Origin: Pelodera strongyloides
Taxonomy: Eukaryota > Nematoda > Chromadorea > Rhabditida > Rhabditidae
Assembly: GCA_036852015.1 (NCBI GenBank)
Contig: JAANDG010000281.1
Location: 1 to 64,000, forward strand
Length of the DNA: 64,000 nucleotides
Reading direction: 5' to 3'
Positions 1 to 13,024 of the stretch are shown here, piece after piece (position 1 is the stretch's first letter; each line of letters opens with the position of its first letter). The position numbers and the translations under genes were made by a program. The notes under the pieces were generated by a model. It did not search any database, was not told the DNA's origin, and was given only the letters and a program-made list of their open reading frames with translations.

Positions 1-2934
1 GCAGTCGAACTAGCCATAGTCGAAGAAAAGGTCACGGAAACGGCCGAACAGAAGGAAGTTGTTGTAGAGCAAAAGGTTGAAGAGCTTCCCGAGGAACCAA
101 AGGAACGCGAGTCCGTCGCCAACATCGAACTACTTTTCACGAAGAAAGCTTCGAGCGCAGTGATAGAAATCGAAGTCGTTGTTGACAATTTGGAGACTGC
201 TTCACTCACAATTCCACGACAGAGAAAACAGCTCATTGTCGAAGAGCAGAAGGTGGAGGAAACCAAGGTGGAGGAATCTGCTGAGATCAAGAAGCCAGAA
301 CCAACACCTGTCGAGCCACAAGTTATCGAATCTGCACAACAAGTTGAAATTGCCGGGGAGGAATCTTCTGGCAAGACAAAGCTCGAGAAGCAACGCCCAG
401 TTCATGAAGAGGCAGAGGAGGAGCTCGGAGAAAAACCCGTGACCGAACAGCCAGAGCATCCCAATTCCGTTGAAGACTTACAACCAAAGGCAGTCGAACT
501 AGCCATAGTCGAAGAAAAGGTCACGGAAACGGCCGAACAGAAGGAAGTTGTTGTAGAACAAAAGGTTGAAGAGCTTCCCGAGGAACCAAAGGAACGCGAG
601 TCCGTCGCCAACATCGAACTACTTTTCACGAAGAAAGCTTCGAGCGCAGTGATAGAAATCGAAGTCGTTGTTGACAATTTGGAGACTGCTTCACTCACAA
701 TTCCACGACAGAGAAAACAGCTCATTGTCGAAGAGCAGAAGGTGGAGGAAACCAAGTTGGAGGAATCTGCTGAGATCAAGAAACCAGAACCAACACCTGT
801 CGAACCACAAGTTATCGAATCTGCACAACAAGTTGAAATTGCCGGGGAGGAATCTTCTGACAAGACAAAGCTCGAGAAGCAACGCCCAGTTCATGAAGAG
901 GCAGAGGAGGAGCTCGGAGAAAAACCCGTGACCGAACAGCCAGAGCATCCCGCTTCCGTTGAAGACTTACAACCAAAGCCAGTCGAACTAGCCATAGTCC
1001 AAGAAAAGGTCACGGAAACGGCCGAACAGAAGGAAGTTGTTGTAGAGCAAAAGGTTGAAGAGCTTCCCGAGGAACCAAAGGAACGCGAGTCCGACGCCAA
1101 CATCGAACTACTTTTCACGAAGAAAGCTTCGAGCGCAGTGATCGAAATCGAAGTCGTTGTTGACAATTTGGAGACTGCTTCACTCACTATTCCACGACAG
1201 AGAAAACAGCTCATTGTCGAAGAGCAGAAAGTGGAGGAAACCAAGGTGGAGGAATCTGCTGAGATCAAGAAGTCAGAACCAACACCTGTCGAGCCACAAG
1301 TTATAGAATCTGCACAACAAGTTGAAATTGCCGGGGAGGAATCTTCTGGCAAGACAAAGCTCGGGAAGCAACGCCCAGTTCATGAAGAGGCAGAGGAGGA
1401 GCTCGGAGAAAAACCCGTGACCGAACAGCCAGAGCATCCCACTTCCGTTGAAGACTTACAACCAAAGCCAGTCGAACTAGCCATAGTCGAAGAAAAGGTC
1501 ATGGAAACGGCCGTACATAAGGAAGTTGTTGTAGAGCAAAAGGTTGAAGAGCTTCCCGAGGAACCAAAGGAACGCGAGTCCGTCGCCAACATCGAACTAC
1601 TTTTCACGAAGAAAGCTTCGAGCGCAGTGATCGAAATCGAAGTCGTTGTTGACACTTTGGAGACTGCTTCACTCACAATTCCACGACAGAGAAAACAGCT
1701 CATTGTCGAAGAGCAGAAGGTGGAGGAAACCAAGGTGGAGGAATCTGCTGAGATCAAGAAGCCAGAACCAACACCTGTCGAGCCACAAGTTATCGAATCT
1801 GCACAACAAGTTGAAATTGCCGGGGAGGAATCTTCTGACAAGACAAAGCTCGAGAAGCAACGCCCAGTTCATGAAGAGGCAGAGGAGGAGCTCGGAGAAA
1901 AACCCGTGACCGAACAGCCAGAGCATCCCACTTCCGTTGAAGACTTACAACCAAAGTCAGTCGAACTAGCCATAGTCGAAGAAAAGGTCACGGAAACAGC
2001 CGAACAGAAGGACGTTGTTGTAGAGCAAAAGGTTGAAGAGCTTCCCGAGGAACCAAAGGAACGCGAGTCCGTCGCCAACATCGAACTACTTTTCACGAAG
2101 AAAGCTTCGAGCGCAGTGATCGAAATCGAAGTCGTTGTTGACAATTTGGAGACTGCTTCACTCACTATTCCACGACAGAGAAAACAGCTCATTGTCGAAG
2201 AGCAGAAGGTGGAGGAAACCAAGGTGGAGGAATCTGCTGAGATCAAGAAGCCAGAACCAACACCTGTCGAGCCACAAGTTATCGAATCTGCACAACAAGT
2301 TGAAATTGCCGGGGAGGAATCTTCTGACAAGACAAAGCTCGAGAAGCAACGCCCAGTTCATGAAGAGGCAGAGGAGGAGCTCGGAGAAAAACCCGTGACC
2401 GAACAGCCCGAGCATCCCACTTCCTTTGAAGACTTACAACCAAAGCCAGTCGGACTAGCCATAGTCGAAGAAAAGGTCACGGAAACGGCCGTACAGAAGG
2501 AAGTTGTTGTAGAGCAAAAGGTTGAAGAGCTTCCCGAGGAACCAAAGGAACGCGAGTCCGTCTCCAACATCGAACTACTTTTCACGAAGAAAGCTTCGAG
2601 CGCAGTGATCGAAATCGAAGTCGTTGTTGACAATTTGGAGACTGCTTCACTCACAATTCCACGACAGAGAAAACAGCTCATTGTCGAAGAGCAGAAGGTG
2701 GAGGAAACCAAGGTGGAGGAATCTGCTGAGATCAAGAAGCCAGAACCAACACCTGTCGAGCCACAAGTTATCGAATCTGCACAACAAGTTGAAATTGTCG
2801 GGGAGGAATCTTCTGATAAGGCAAAACTCGAGAAGCAACGCCCAGTTCATGAAGAAGAGGAACTCGGAGAAAGACCCGTGGCTGAACAGCCAGAGCATCC
2901 CGCTTCCTTTGAAGACCTACAACCCAAGCCAGTC
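1..2934 (+). repeat. Type A coding tandem array, six 489-bp units
   Basis: The sequence at base 1 recurs at 490, 979, 1,468, 1,957 and 2,446, an exact 489-bp (163-residue) period. Copies differ by only a few substitutions and no frame-breaking indel. Each unit holds a Glu/Pro/Val-rich part and one hydrophobic core, KKASSAVIEIEVVVD, followed by a Thr/Ile strand-like stretch. The array runs off the left edge, so the true copy number is higher. It changes into type B near 2,935 through a shared PVEEKPAEL-like phrase. Confidence 0.95.
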
Positions 2935-5900
2935 GTACCTGTGGAGGAAAAACCAGCTGAACTTTCCGCATCTGTTGAAGAGAAGCCTAAAAAGAAGGAG
3001 AAGAAACACGCTGAAAAAGAAAAGGCCTTTACTGAAAAACTCCACGAGGTGACGGTCGACGCTACTTTCGAGCGCCGTCCTTCTTCGGCTGGAATTGAGA
3101 TCGACATCATTGTTGAAACAATTGAACAGGTGACACTATCAGCAAAATCCGTGCAAAAGAAGAGAACCGAAATGGTTAAGGAAGGTCCACCTGAGGTTTC
3201 AATGCCTGCAGAAGAGGAAACCAAGAAAAAGAAGAAGGAAAAGAAACCGGTAGAGGAAGAAAAGAAGGTTGAGAGCGTGGAAGCCCCAGAGAAACCATAC
3301 GAGAAGTCTGTGGAGGAGAAACCATCTGAAGTTGCAGCCACTGCTGAAGAGAAGCCTAAAAAGAAGGAGAAGAAACACACTGAAAAAGAAAAGGCCTTGA
3401 CTGAGGAACTCCACGAGGTGACGGTAGACGCTACTTTCGAGCGCCGTCCTTCTTCGGCTGGAATCGAGATCGACATCATCGTTGAAACAATTGAACAGGT
3501 AACACTATCAACAAAATCCGTGCAAAAGAAGAGAACCGAAATGGTTAAGGAAGGTCCATCTGAGGTTTCAATGCCTGCAGAAGAGGAAACCAAGAAAAAG
3601 AAGAAGGAAAAGAAACCGGTAGAGGAAGAAACGAAGGTTGAGACCGCACCAGAGAAACCCCAGGAGAAGCCTGTGGAGGAGAAACCAGCTGAACTTCCCG
3701 CAACGGATGAAGAAAAGCCTAAAAAGAAAGAGAAGAAACACGCTGACAAAGAAAATGCCTTGGCTGAGGAACTCCACGAGGTGACGGTCGACGCTACTTT
3801 CGAGCGCCGTCCTTCTTCGGCTGGAATCGAGATCGACATCATTGTTGAAACGATTGGACAGGTGACACTATCAACAAAATCCGTGCAAAAGAAGAGAACC
3901 GAATTGGTTAAGGAAAGTCCACCTGAGGTTTCAATGCCTGCAGAAGAGGAAACCAAGAAAAAGAAGAAGGAAAAGAAACCGACCGCCCAAGAAACGAAGG
4001 TTGAGATTGTGGAAGAAAAGGTCCCAGAGAAACCAGAGGAGAAGGCAGAGGTGGTTGAGGAAAAACCAGCTGAACTTCCCGCAACTGTTGAAGAGAAGCC
4101 TAAAAAGAAGAAGGAAAAGAAACCGGTAGAGGAAGAAAAGAAGGTTGACACCGTGGAAGCACCAGAGAAACCCCAGGAGAAGCCTGTGGAGGAGAAACCA
4201 GCTGAACTTCCTGCAACTGTTGAAGAGAAGCGTAAGAAGAAGGAGAAGAAACACGCTGAAAAAGAAAAGGCCTTGACTGAGGAACTCCACGAGGTGACGG
4301 TCGACGCTACTTTCGAGCGCCGTCCTTCTTCGGCTGGAATCGAGATCGACATCATTGTTGAAACAATTGAACAGGTGACACTATCAACAAAATCCGTGCA
4401 AAAGAAGAGAACCGAATTGGTTAAGGAAAGTCCACCTGAGGTTTCAATGCCTGCAGAAGAGGAAACCAAGAAAAAGAAGAAGGAAAAGAAACCGACCGCC
4501 CAAGAAACGAAGGTTGAGATTGTGGAAGAAAAGGTCCCAGAGAAACCAGAGGAGAAGGCAGAGGCGGTTGAGGAAAAACCAGCTGAACTTCCCGCAACTG
4601 TTGAAGAGAAGCCTAAAAAGAAGAAGGAAAAGAAACCGGTAGAGGAAGAAAAGAAGGTTGAGACCGTGGAAGCACCAGAGAAACCCCAGGAGAAGCCTGT
4701 GGAGGAGAAACCAGCTGAACTTCCCGCAACGGTTGAAGAAAAGCCTAAAAAGAAAGAGAAGAAACACGCTGACAAAGAAAAGGCCTTGGCTGAGGAACTC
4801 CACGAGGTGACGGTCGACGCTACTTTCGAGCGCCGTCCTTCTTCGGCTGGAATCGAGATCGACATCATTGTTGAAACGATTGAACAGGTGACACTATCAA
4901 CAAAATCCGTGCAAAAGAAGAGAACCGAATTGGTTAAGGAAAGTCCACCTGAGGTTTCAATGCCTGCAGAAGAGGAAACCAAGAAAAAGAAGAAGGAAAA
5001 GAAACCGACCGCCCAAGAAACGAAGGTTGAGATTGTGGAAGAAAAGGTCCCAGAGAAACCAGAGGAGAAGGCAGAGGCGGTTGAGGAAAAACCAGCTGTT
5101 CTTCCCGCAACTGTTGAAGAGAAGCCTAAAAAGAAGAAGGAAAAGAAACCGGTAGAGGAAGAAAGGAAGGTTGAGACCGTGGAAGCACCAGAGAAACCCC
5201 AGGAGAAGCCTGTGGAGGAGAAACCAGCTGAACTTCCTGCAACTGTTGAAGAGAAGCGTAAGAAGAAGGAGAAGAAACACGCTGAAAAAGAAAAGGCCGT
5301 GACTGAGGAACTCCGCGAGGTGACGGTTGACGCTACTTTCGATCGCCGTCCTTCTTCGGCTGGAATCGAGATCGACATCATTGTTGAAACAATTGAACAG
5401 GTGACACTATCAACAAAATCCGTGCAAAAGAAGAGAACCGAATTGGTTAAGGAAAGTCTACCTGAGGTTTCAATGCCTGCAGAAGAGGAAACCAAGAAAA
5501 AGAAGAAGGAAAAGAAACCGACCGCCCAAGAAACGAAGGTTGAGATTGTGGAAGAAAAGGTCCCAGAGAAACCAGAGGAGAAGGCAGAGGCGGTTGAGGA
5601 AAAACCAGCTGAACTTCCCGCAACTGTTGAAGAGAAGCCTAAAAAGAAGAAGGAAAAGAAACCGGTAGAGGAAGAAAAGAAGGTTGAGACCGTGGAAGCA
5701 CCAGAGAAACCCCAGGAGAAGCCTGTGGAGGAGAAACCAGCTGAACTTCCTGCAACTGTTGAAGAGAAGCGTAAGAAGAAGGAGAAGAAAATCGCTGAAA
5801 AAGAAAAGGCCGTGACTGAGGAACTCCACGAGGTGACGGTTGACGCTACTTTCGATCGCCGTCCTTCTTCGGCTGGAATCGAGATCGACATCATTGTTGA

Positions 5901-8900
5901 AACAATTGAACAGGTGACACTATCAACAAAATCCGTGCAAAAGAAGAGAACCGAATTGGTTAAGGAAAGTCCACCTGAGGTTTCAATGCCTGCAGAAGAG
6001 GAAACCAAGAAAAAGAAGAAGGAAAAGAAACCGACCGCCCAAGAAACGAAGGTTGAGATTGTGGAAGAAAAGGTCCCAGAGAAACCAGAGGAGAAGGCAG
6101 AGGCGGTTGAGGAAAAACCAGCTGAACTTCCCGCAACTGTTGAAGAGAAAGCCTAAAAAGAAGAAGGAAAAGAAACCGGTAGAGGAAGAAAAGAAGGTTG
6201 AGACCGTGGAAGCACCAGAGAAACCCCAGGAGAAGCCTGTGGAGGAGAAACCAGCTGAACTTCCCGCAACGGTTGAAGAAAAGCCTAAAAAGAAAGAGAA
6301 GAAACACGCTGACAAAGAAAAGGCCTTGGCTGAGGAACTCCACGAGGTGACGGTCGACGCTACTTTCGAGCGCCGTCCTTCTTCGGCTGGAATCGAGATC
6401 GACATCATTGTTGAAACGATTGAACAGGTGACACTATCAACAAAATCCGTGCAAAAGAAGAGAACCGAATTGGTTAAGGAAAGTCCACCTGAGGTTTCAA
6501 TGCCTGCAGAAGAGGAAACCAAGAAAAAGAAGAAGGAAAAGAAACCGACCGCCCAAGAAACGAAGGTTGAGATTGTGGAAGAAAAGGTCCCAGAGAAACC
6601 AGAGGAGAAGGCAGAGGTGGTTGAGGAAAAACCAGCTGAACTTCCCGCAACTGTTGAAGAGAAGCCTAAAAAGAAGAAGGAAAAGAAACCGCTAGAGGAA
6701 GAAAAGAAGGTTGACACCGTGGAAGCACAAGAGAAACCCCAGGAGAAGCCTGTGGAGGAGAAACCAGCTGAACTTCCTGCAACTGTTGAAGAGAAGCGTA
6801 AGAAGAAGGAGAAGAAACACGCTGAAAAAGAAAAGGCCTTGACTGAGGAACTCCACGAGGTGACGGTCGACGCTACTTTCGAGCGCCGTCCTTCTTCGGC
6901 TGGAATCGAGATCGACATCATTGTTGAAACAATTGAACAGGTGACACTATCAACAAAATCCGTGCAAAAGAAGAGAACCGAATTGGTTAAGGAAAGTCCA
7001 CCTGAGGTTTCAATGCCTGCAGAAGAGGAAACCAAGAAAAAGAAGAAGGAAAAGAAACCGACCGCCGAAGAAACGAAGGTTGAGATTGTGGAAGAAAAGG
7101 TCCCAGAGAAACCAGAGGAGAAGGCAGAGGCGGTTGAGGAAAAACCAGCTGAACTTCCCGCAACTGTTGAAGAGAAGCCTAAAAAGAAGAAGGAAAAGAA
7201 ACCGGTAGAGGAAGAAAAGAAGGTTGACACCGTGGAAGCACCAGAGAAACCCCAGGAGAAGCCTGTGGAGGAGAAACCAGCTGAACTTCCCGCAACTGGT
7301 TGAAGAGAAGCGTAAGAAGAAGGAGAAGAAACACGCTGAAAAAGAAAAGGCCTTGACTGAGGAACTCCACGAGGTGACGGTCGACGCTACTTTCGAGCGC
7401 CGTCCTTCTTCGGCTGGAATCGAGATCGACATCATTGTTGAAACAATTGAACAGGTGACACTATCAACAAAATCCGTGCAAAAGAAGAGAACCGAATTGG
7501 TTAAGGAAAGTCCACCTGAGGTTTCAATGCCTGCAGAAGAGGAAACCAAGAAAAAGAAGAAGAAAAGAAACCGACCGCCGAAGAAACGAAGGTTGAGATT
7601 GTGGAAGAAAAGGTCCCAGAGAAACCAGATGAGAAGGCAGAGGCGGTTGAGGAAAAACCAGCTGAACTTCCCGCAACTGTTGAAGAAAAGCCTAAAAAGA
7701 AGAAGGAAAAGAAACCGGTAGAGGAAGAAAAGAAGGTTGAGACCGTGGAAGCACCAGAGAAACCCCAGGAGAAGCCTGTGGAGGAGAAACCAGCTGAACT
7801 TCCCGCAACGGTTGAAGAAAAGCCTAAAAAGAAAGAGAAGAAACACGCTGACAAAGAAAAGGCCTTGGCTGAGGAACTCCACGAGGTGACGGTCGACGCT
7901 ACTTTCGAGCGCCGTCCTTCTTCGGCTGGAATCGAGATCGACATCATTGTTGAAACGATTGAACAGGTGACACTATCAACAAAATCCGTGCAAAAGAAGA
8001 GAACCGAATTGGTTAAGGAAAGTCCACCTGAGGTTTCAATGCCTGCAGAAGAGGAAACCAAGAAAAAGAAGAAGGAAAAGAAACCGACCGCCGAAGAAAC
8101 GAAGGTTGAGATTGTGGAAGAAAAGGTCCCAGAGAAACCAGAGGAGAAGGCAGAGGCGGTTGAGGAAAAACCAGCTGAACTTCCCGCAACTGTTGAAGAG
8201 AAGCCTAAAAAGAAGAAGGAAAAGAAACCGGTAGAGGAAGAAAAGAAGGTTGAGACCGTGGAAGCACCAGAGAAACCCCAGGAGAAGCCTGTGGAGGAGA
8301 AACCAGCTGAACTTCCTGCAACTGTTGAAGAGAAGCGTAAGAAGAAGGAGAAGAAACACGCTGAAAAAGAAAAGGCCGTGACTGAGGAACTCCACGAGGT
8401 GACGGTTGACGCTACTTTCGATCGCCGTCCTTCTTCGGCTGGAATCGAGATCGACATCATTGTTGAAACAATTGAACAGGTGACACTATCAACAAAATCC
8501 GTGCAAAAGAAGAGAACCGAATTGGTTAAGGAAAGTCCACCTGAGGTTTCAATGCCTGCAGAAGAGGAAACCAAGAAAAGAAGAAGGAAAAGAAAACCGA
8601 CCGCCCAAGAAACGAAGGTTGAGATTGTGGAAGAAAAGGTCCCAGAGAAACCAGAGGAGAAGGCAGAGGCGGTTGAGGAAAAACCAGCTGAACTTCCCGC
8701 AACTGTTGAAGAGAAGCCTAAAAAGAAAGAAAAGAAACCGGTAGAGGAAGAAAAGAAGGTTGAGACCGTGGAAGCACCAGAGAAACCCCAGGAGAAGCCT
8801 GTGGAGGAGAAACCAGCTGAACTTCCTGCAACTGTTGAAGAGAAGCGTAAGAAGAAGGAGAAGAAAATCGCTGAAAAAGAAAAGGCCGTGACTGAGGAAC

Positions 8901-11875
8901 TCCACGAGGTGACGGTTGACGCTACTTTCGATCGCCGTCCTTCTTCGGCTGGAATCGAGATCGACATCATTGTTGAAACAATTGAACAGGTGACACTATC
9001 AACAAAATCCGTGCAAAAGAAGAGAACCGAATTGGTTAAGGAAAGGTCCACCTGAGGTTTCAATGACCTGCAGAAGAGGAAACCAAGAAAAAGAAAGGAA
9101 AAGAAACCGACCGCCCAAGAAACGAAGGTTGAGATTGTGGAAGAAAAGGTCCCAGAGAAACCAGAGGAGAAGGCAGATGCGGTTGAGGAACAACCAGCTG
9201 AACTTCCCGCAACCGTTGAAGAGAAACCGAAAAAGAAGAAGGAAAAGAAACCGTTAGAGGAAGAAAAGAAGGTTGAGACCGTGGAAGCACCAGAGAAACC
9301 ACAGGAGAAGCCTGTTGTGGATAAACCTGCTGAACTTCCCGCAACTGTTGAAGAGAAACCGAAAAAGAAGAAGGAAAAGAAACCGGTAGAGGAAGAAAAG
9401 AAGGTTGAGACCGTTGGAGCACCAGAGAAACTACAGGAGAAGCCTGTGGAGGAAAAACCAGCTGAACTTCCCGCAACTGTTGTAGAGAAATCGAAAAAGA
9501 AGAAAGAAAAGAAACAGGTGGAGGAAGAAAAGAAGGTTGAGATCGTGGAAGTTCCAGAGAAACCACACGAGAAGCCTGTGGAGGAGAAACCAGCTGAACT
9601 TCCCGCAACGGTTGAAGAGAAGCCTAAAAAGAAGGAGAAGAAACACGCTGACAAAGAAAAGGCCTTGACTGAGGAACTCCACGAGGTGACGGTCGACGCT
9701 ACTTTCGAGCGCCGTCCTTCTTCGGCTGGAATCGAGATCGACATCATTGTTGAGGAACTAAACAAAATCCGCTGAACTTCCACGCAACCTGTTGAAGAGA
9801 AACCGAAAAAGAAGAAGGAAAAGAAACCAGTAGAGAAAGAAAAGAAGGTTGAGATCGTGGAAGTCCCAGAGAAACCACACGAGAAGCCTGCGGTGGAGAA
9901 ACCTGCTGAACTTCCCGCAACTGTTGAAGAGAAACCGAAAAAGAAGAAGGAAAAGAAACCGATAGAGGAAGAAAAGAAGGTTGAGACTGTGGGAGCACGA
10001 GAGAAACCACAGGAGAAGCCTGTGGAGGAAAAACCAGCTGAACTTCCCGCAACTGTTGGAGAGAAATCGAAAAAGAAGAAAGAAAAGAAACTGGAGGAAG
10101 AAAAGAAGGTTGAGATTGTGGAAGTTCCAGAGAAACCACACGAGAAGCCTGTGGAGGAGAAACCAGCTGAACTTCCCGCAACGGTTGAAGAAAAGCCTAA
10201 AAAGAAAGAGAAGAAACACGCTGACAAAGAAAAGGCCTTGGCTGAGGAACTCCACGAGGTGACGGTCGACGCTACTTTCGAGCGCCGTCCTTCTTCGGCT
10301 GGAATCGAGATCGACATCATTGTTGAAACGATTGAACAGGTGACACTATCAACAAAATCCGTGCAAAAGAAGAGAACCGAAATGGTTAAGGAAGGTCCAC
10401 CTGAGGTGTCAATGCCTGCAGAAGAGGAAACCAGAAAAAGAAGAAGAAAAGAAACCGACCGCCCAAGAAACGAAGGTTGAGATTGTGGAAGAAAAGGTCC
10501 CAGAGAAACCAGAGGAGAAGGCAGAGGCGGTTGAGGAAAAACCAGCTGAACTTCCCGCAACTGTTGAAGAGAAGCCTAAAAAGAAGAAGGAAAAGAAACC
10601 GGTAGAGGAAGAAAAGAAGGTTGAGACCGTGGAAGCACCAGAGAAACCCCAGGAGAAGCCTGTGGAGGAGAAACCAGCTGAACTTCCCGCAACTGTTGAA
10701 GAGAAGCCTAAAAAGAAAGAGAAGAAATCGCTGAAAAGAAAAGGCCTTGACTGAGGAACTCCACGAGGTGACGGTCGACGCTACTTTCGATCGCCGGCAG
10801 AGACTTGAGGAAAAACGGATCGACAATGAAGAGAACCAAAAAGAAGAAGGAAAAAAACCGGCCGAAGAAAGAGGTTGAATTGTGGAAGAAAAGGTCCCAG
10901 AGAAACCAGAGAAGGCAGAGGCGGTTGAGGAAAGCTGAACTTCCCGCAACTGTGAAGAAAAGAAAAGAAGAAGAAAAGAAACCGAAGAGAAGAAAAAGTT
11001 GAGACCGTGGGAGCACCAGAGAAACCCAGGAGAAGCCTGTGGAGGAAAAACCAGCTGAACTTCCCGCAACCACAAGAGAAATAAGGCTGAACTTCCTGCA
11101 ACTTGAAGAGAAGCGTAAAAAGGAGAAGAAACACGCTGAAAAAGAAAAGGCCTTGACTGAGGAACTCCACGAGGTGACGGTTGACGCTACTTTCGATCGC
11201 CGTCCTTCTTCGGCTGGAATCGAGATCGACATCATTGTTGAAACGATTGAACAGGTGACACTATCAACAAAATCCGTGCAAAAGAAGAGAACCGAAATGG
11301 TTAAGGAAGGTCCACCTGAGGTGTCAATGCCTGCAGAAGAGGAAACCAAGAAAAAGGAGAAAGAAAAGAAACCGACCGCCGAAGAAAAGAAGGTTGAGAT
11401 CGTGGAAGAAAAGGTCCCAGAGAAACCAGAGGAGATGGCAGAGGTGGTTGAGGAAAAACCAGCTGAACTTCGCGCAACTGTTGAAGAGAAGCCGAAAACG
11501 AAGGATAAGAAAACGGTAGAGGTAGAAAGGAAGGTTGAGGGCGTGGATGAAAAAATCAATGATAAACCACAAGATAAGGCAAAGCGTGAAAAACCTGGTG
11601 AGCTTCCACAAATGAGGAGAAAGCCATCGAGAGCTGAGGAATCTGTGATGTTATCTCCGGAGTTCATGCATAGCGAAGGAATGGAATCATCTCATCATTC
11701 TATATGCCTTAGGAATTTGGCACAACTGTCATTGACTCTTCAAGAACCTTCTCACGCCGAATGTGAATGTTCGGCGCATTTTACAAAACAGCGTACGCAA
11801 AGAATTGGTGTTGGCTTCGTGTTTGGACGCAAAGGGAAGCCTGAACCGAAGAGCTCCGAGCCCGAAACTAAAGAG
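1..11875 (+). CDS. ttn-1: Titin-like protein: giant repeat exon (5' end outside window)
   Basis: The frame is open from base 1 with no start codon, so this is the middle of a gene. The product is almost wholly Lys, Glu, Pro and Val, as in the elastic PEVK segment of titins, which lies in the sarcomeric I-band and acts as an entropic spring. Type A units fill 1-2,934 and type B units about 2,935-11,320. The last 190 residues are less repetitive. The exon ends with Lys-Glu at donor GAG|GTACT, phase 0, which joins cleanly to the exon at 11,994. The frame is broken by an extra A near 6,150, an extra G near 7,299, a missing G near 7,560, compensating indels near 8,575 and 9,045-9,095, and heavy scrambling at 10,430-11,100. 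Identity as titin rests on the Ig/FnIII exons that follow in phase. Confidence 0.8.
2935..11320 (+). repeat. Type B coding tandem array, about 17 units, ten at 513 bp
   Basis: The phrase EVTVDATF begins at about 3,050, 3,413, 3,776, then every 513 bp to about 8,906, and again at about 9,688, 10,257, 10,768 and 11,170. Each full unit (171 residues) has the core RRPSSAGIEIDIIVE, a KKKKKEKK block and one or two PVEEKPAELPATVEEK phrases. The first units are shorter (363 bp). The copy at 10,768 is cut just after the core begins. Variants alternate (HADKEKALAEE, HAEKEKALTEE, HAEKEKAVTEE, IAEKEKAVTEE), which shows a higher-order pattern. Confidence 0.93.
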
Positions 11876-11993
11876 GTACTTTATTGAGAAAATAAAAACT
11901 ATATTTGATCTTCTTATTCGTATTTTCGAGGTAACAACATATTTTCACCTCAAGGGGTTCAGAAAGTGTTTGCGATACAAATATTTTATTTAG

Positions 11994-12252
11994 GAAATAT
12001 CTGGCGTACATGAAGATCAATCAGCAGAATTGAGCAGACCATCAGAACTATTTGAGGGTTGTTTTGTTCAACCAGTGTCCAATGAGGATAGTGCTATTAT
12101 TTCCCTTGGGGCGGTTCTGACCGTTACTTCACCAACGGGAGAAGCACCAACTAAAGCCGTTACGAAGAAGAAGAAAGGAAAGAAAGAGAAAAAGGAAAAG
12201 CGAACCGAAGGAAATCTTGAGGTCACTGTTTCGCGACACCGATCAAACTCTG
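11994..12252 (+). CDS. ttn-1: Titin-like protein: linker exon with basic cluster
   Basis: The exon starts after acceptor TATTTTATTTAG in phase 0 and ends one base into a codon at donor TCTG|GTAGGT. It encodes about 86 residues, mostly unremarkable, ending in a Lys-rich cluster and EVTVSRHRSNS. That tail matches the start of the hydrophobic core of the type B unit, so the core motif is split by the next intron. Confidence 0.75.
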
Positions 12253-12491
12253 GTAGGTGACTCATAAATTTTAGTTTTCGGCCCAAAAAATGTCAGTATT
12301 ACCTGAAATATGCAGTATATTGAATTCATCAAAGTTTCTGATTCTGAAGGATTGTTTAGACGGTATTATGTTTGTAACCTTTGGGCTACATGGTCCCTTT
12401 TCCACGCTGAATTCAATGGCTAATTTGAAATAATTCTGATAAGGCTGAAAACTCTATATTTTTTATTTGTTTGTTCGTGTACTTGGTGCAG

Positions 12492-12553
12492 CCTCCTTGA
12501 CTCTTCATCTCGATCGTCGGAGTTTGGCTTATGACATCCAGGTTTATGTGGAG
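12492..12553 (+). CDS. ttn-1: Titin-like protein: short exon completing the core motif
   Basis: After acceptor GTGCAG the exon completes an Ala codon and encodes ASLTLHLDRRSLAYDIQVYV and one Glu, ending at GAG|GTCAGC in phase 0. Its alternating hydrophobic pattern resembles the type A and B cores. Confidence 0.7.
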
Positions 12554-12704
12554 GTCAGCGAGATGTGCATTCAACCAGGAAACCCGTATTATTTGCCATC
12601 ATAATTGAACCAAAAATTGAATATTTGGTGGGTACAAAAAAAAACTACGGATTGGGGATTATTTTTAATGGGCCAACACCTTGCGAACTTTGTACACCTT
12701 TTAG

Positions 12705-12826
12705 TATTTTATTGCAGGAACATATGATCTTCTCGTTGAGCTTGATATTGAAGCGGGAGAAGAAGCAGCGAAGACAGACGCGATCGTTGATATGAACTTT
12801 TACGACTTTGAGGAAACAGAGATTAG
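12705..12826 (+). CDS. ttn-1: Titin-like protein: short acidic exon
   Basis: The exon reads YFIAGTYDLLVELDIEAGEE and continues to DFEETEI, ending two bases into a codon before GTGAAC. Acceptor CCTTTTAG (start 12,705) fits the phase of the previous exon. A second acceptor, ATTGCAG (start 12,718), looks equally good but would need a different phase. Confidence 0.55.
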
Positions 12827-13024
12827 GTGAACGATTAGCGCAACAAGTACTTCAGAAACATAACAATAAGAACAAAACTAAGTAAGAACAGTACAATTTT
12901 TGTTTCTCATTTGTATCACTCCTTTGCACAGCGTACATTTTTCTCAATTTTTTTATATTTAAGCATTTGATATAACATTTCTAAATATTGAGGTGCTTAC
13001 TATAGTATATAGGCATTATTGCAG

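Noticed and set aside
2847..6008. A 1,053-codon open frame on the - strand, and others like it (7,501-10,560; 15,020-16,621; 24,421-28,362)
   Set aside because: They are the mirror of Lys/Glu repeat codons on +, giving Ser/Phe-rich low-complexity protein with no motif. They exist only because AAG/GAA repeats lack reverse-strand stops.
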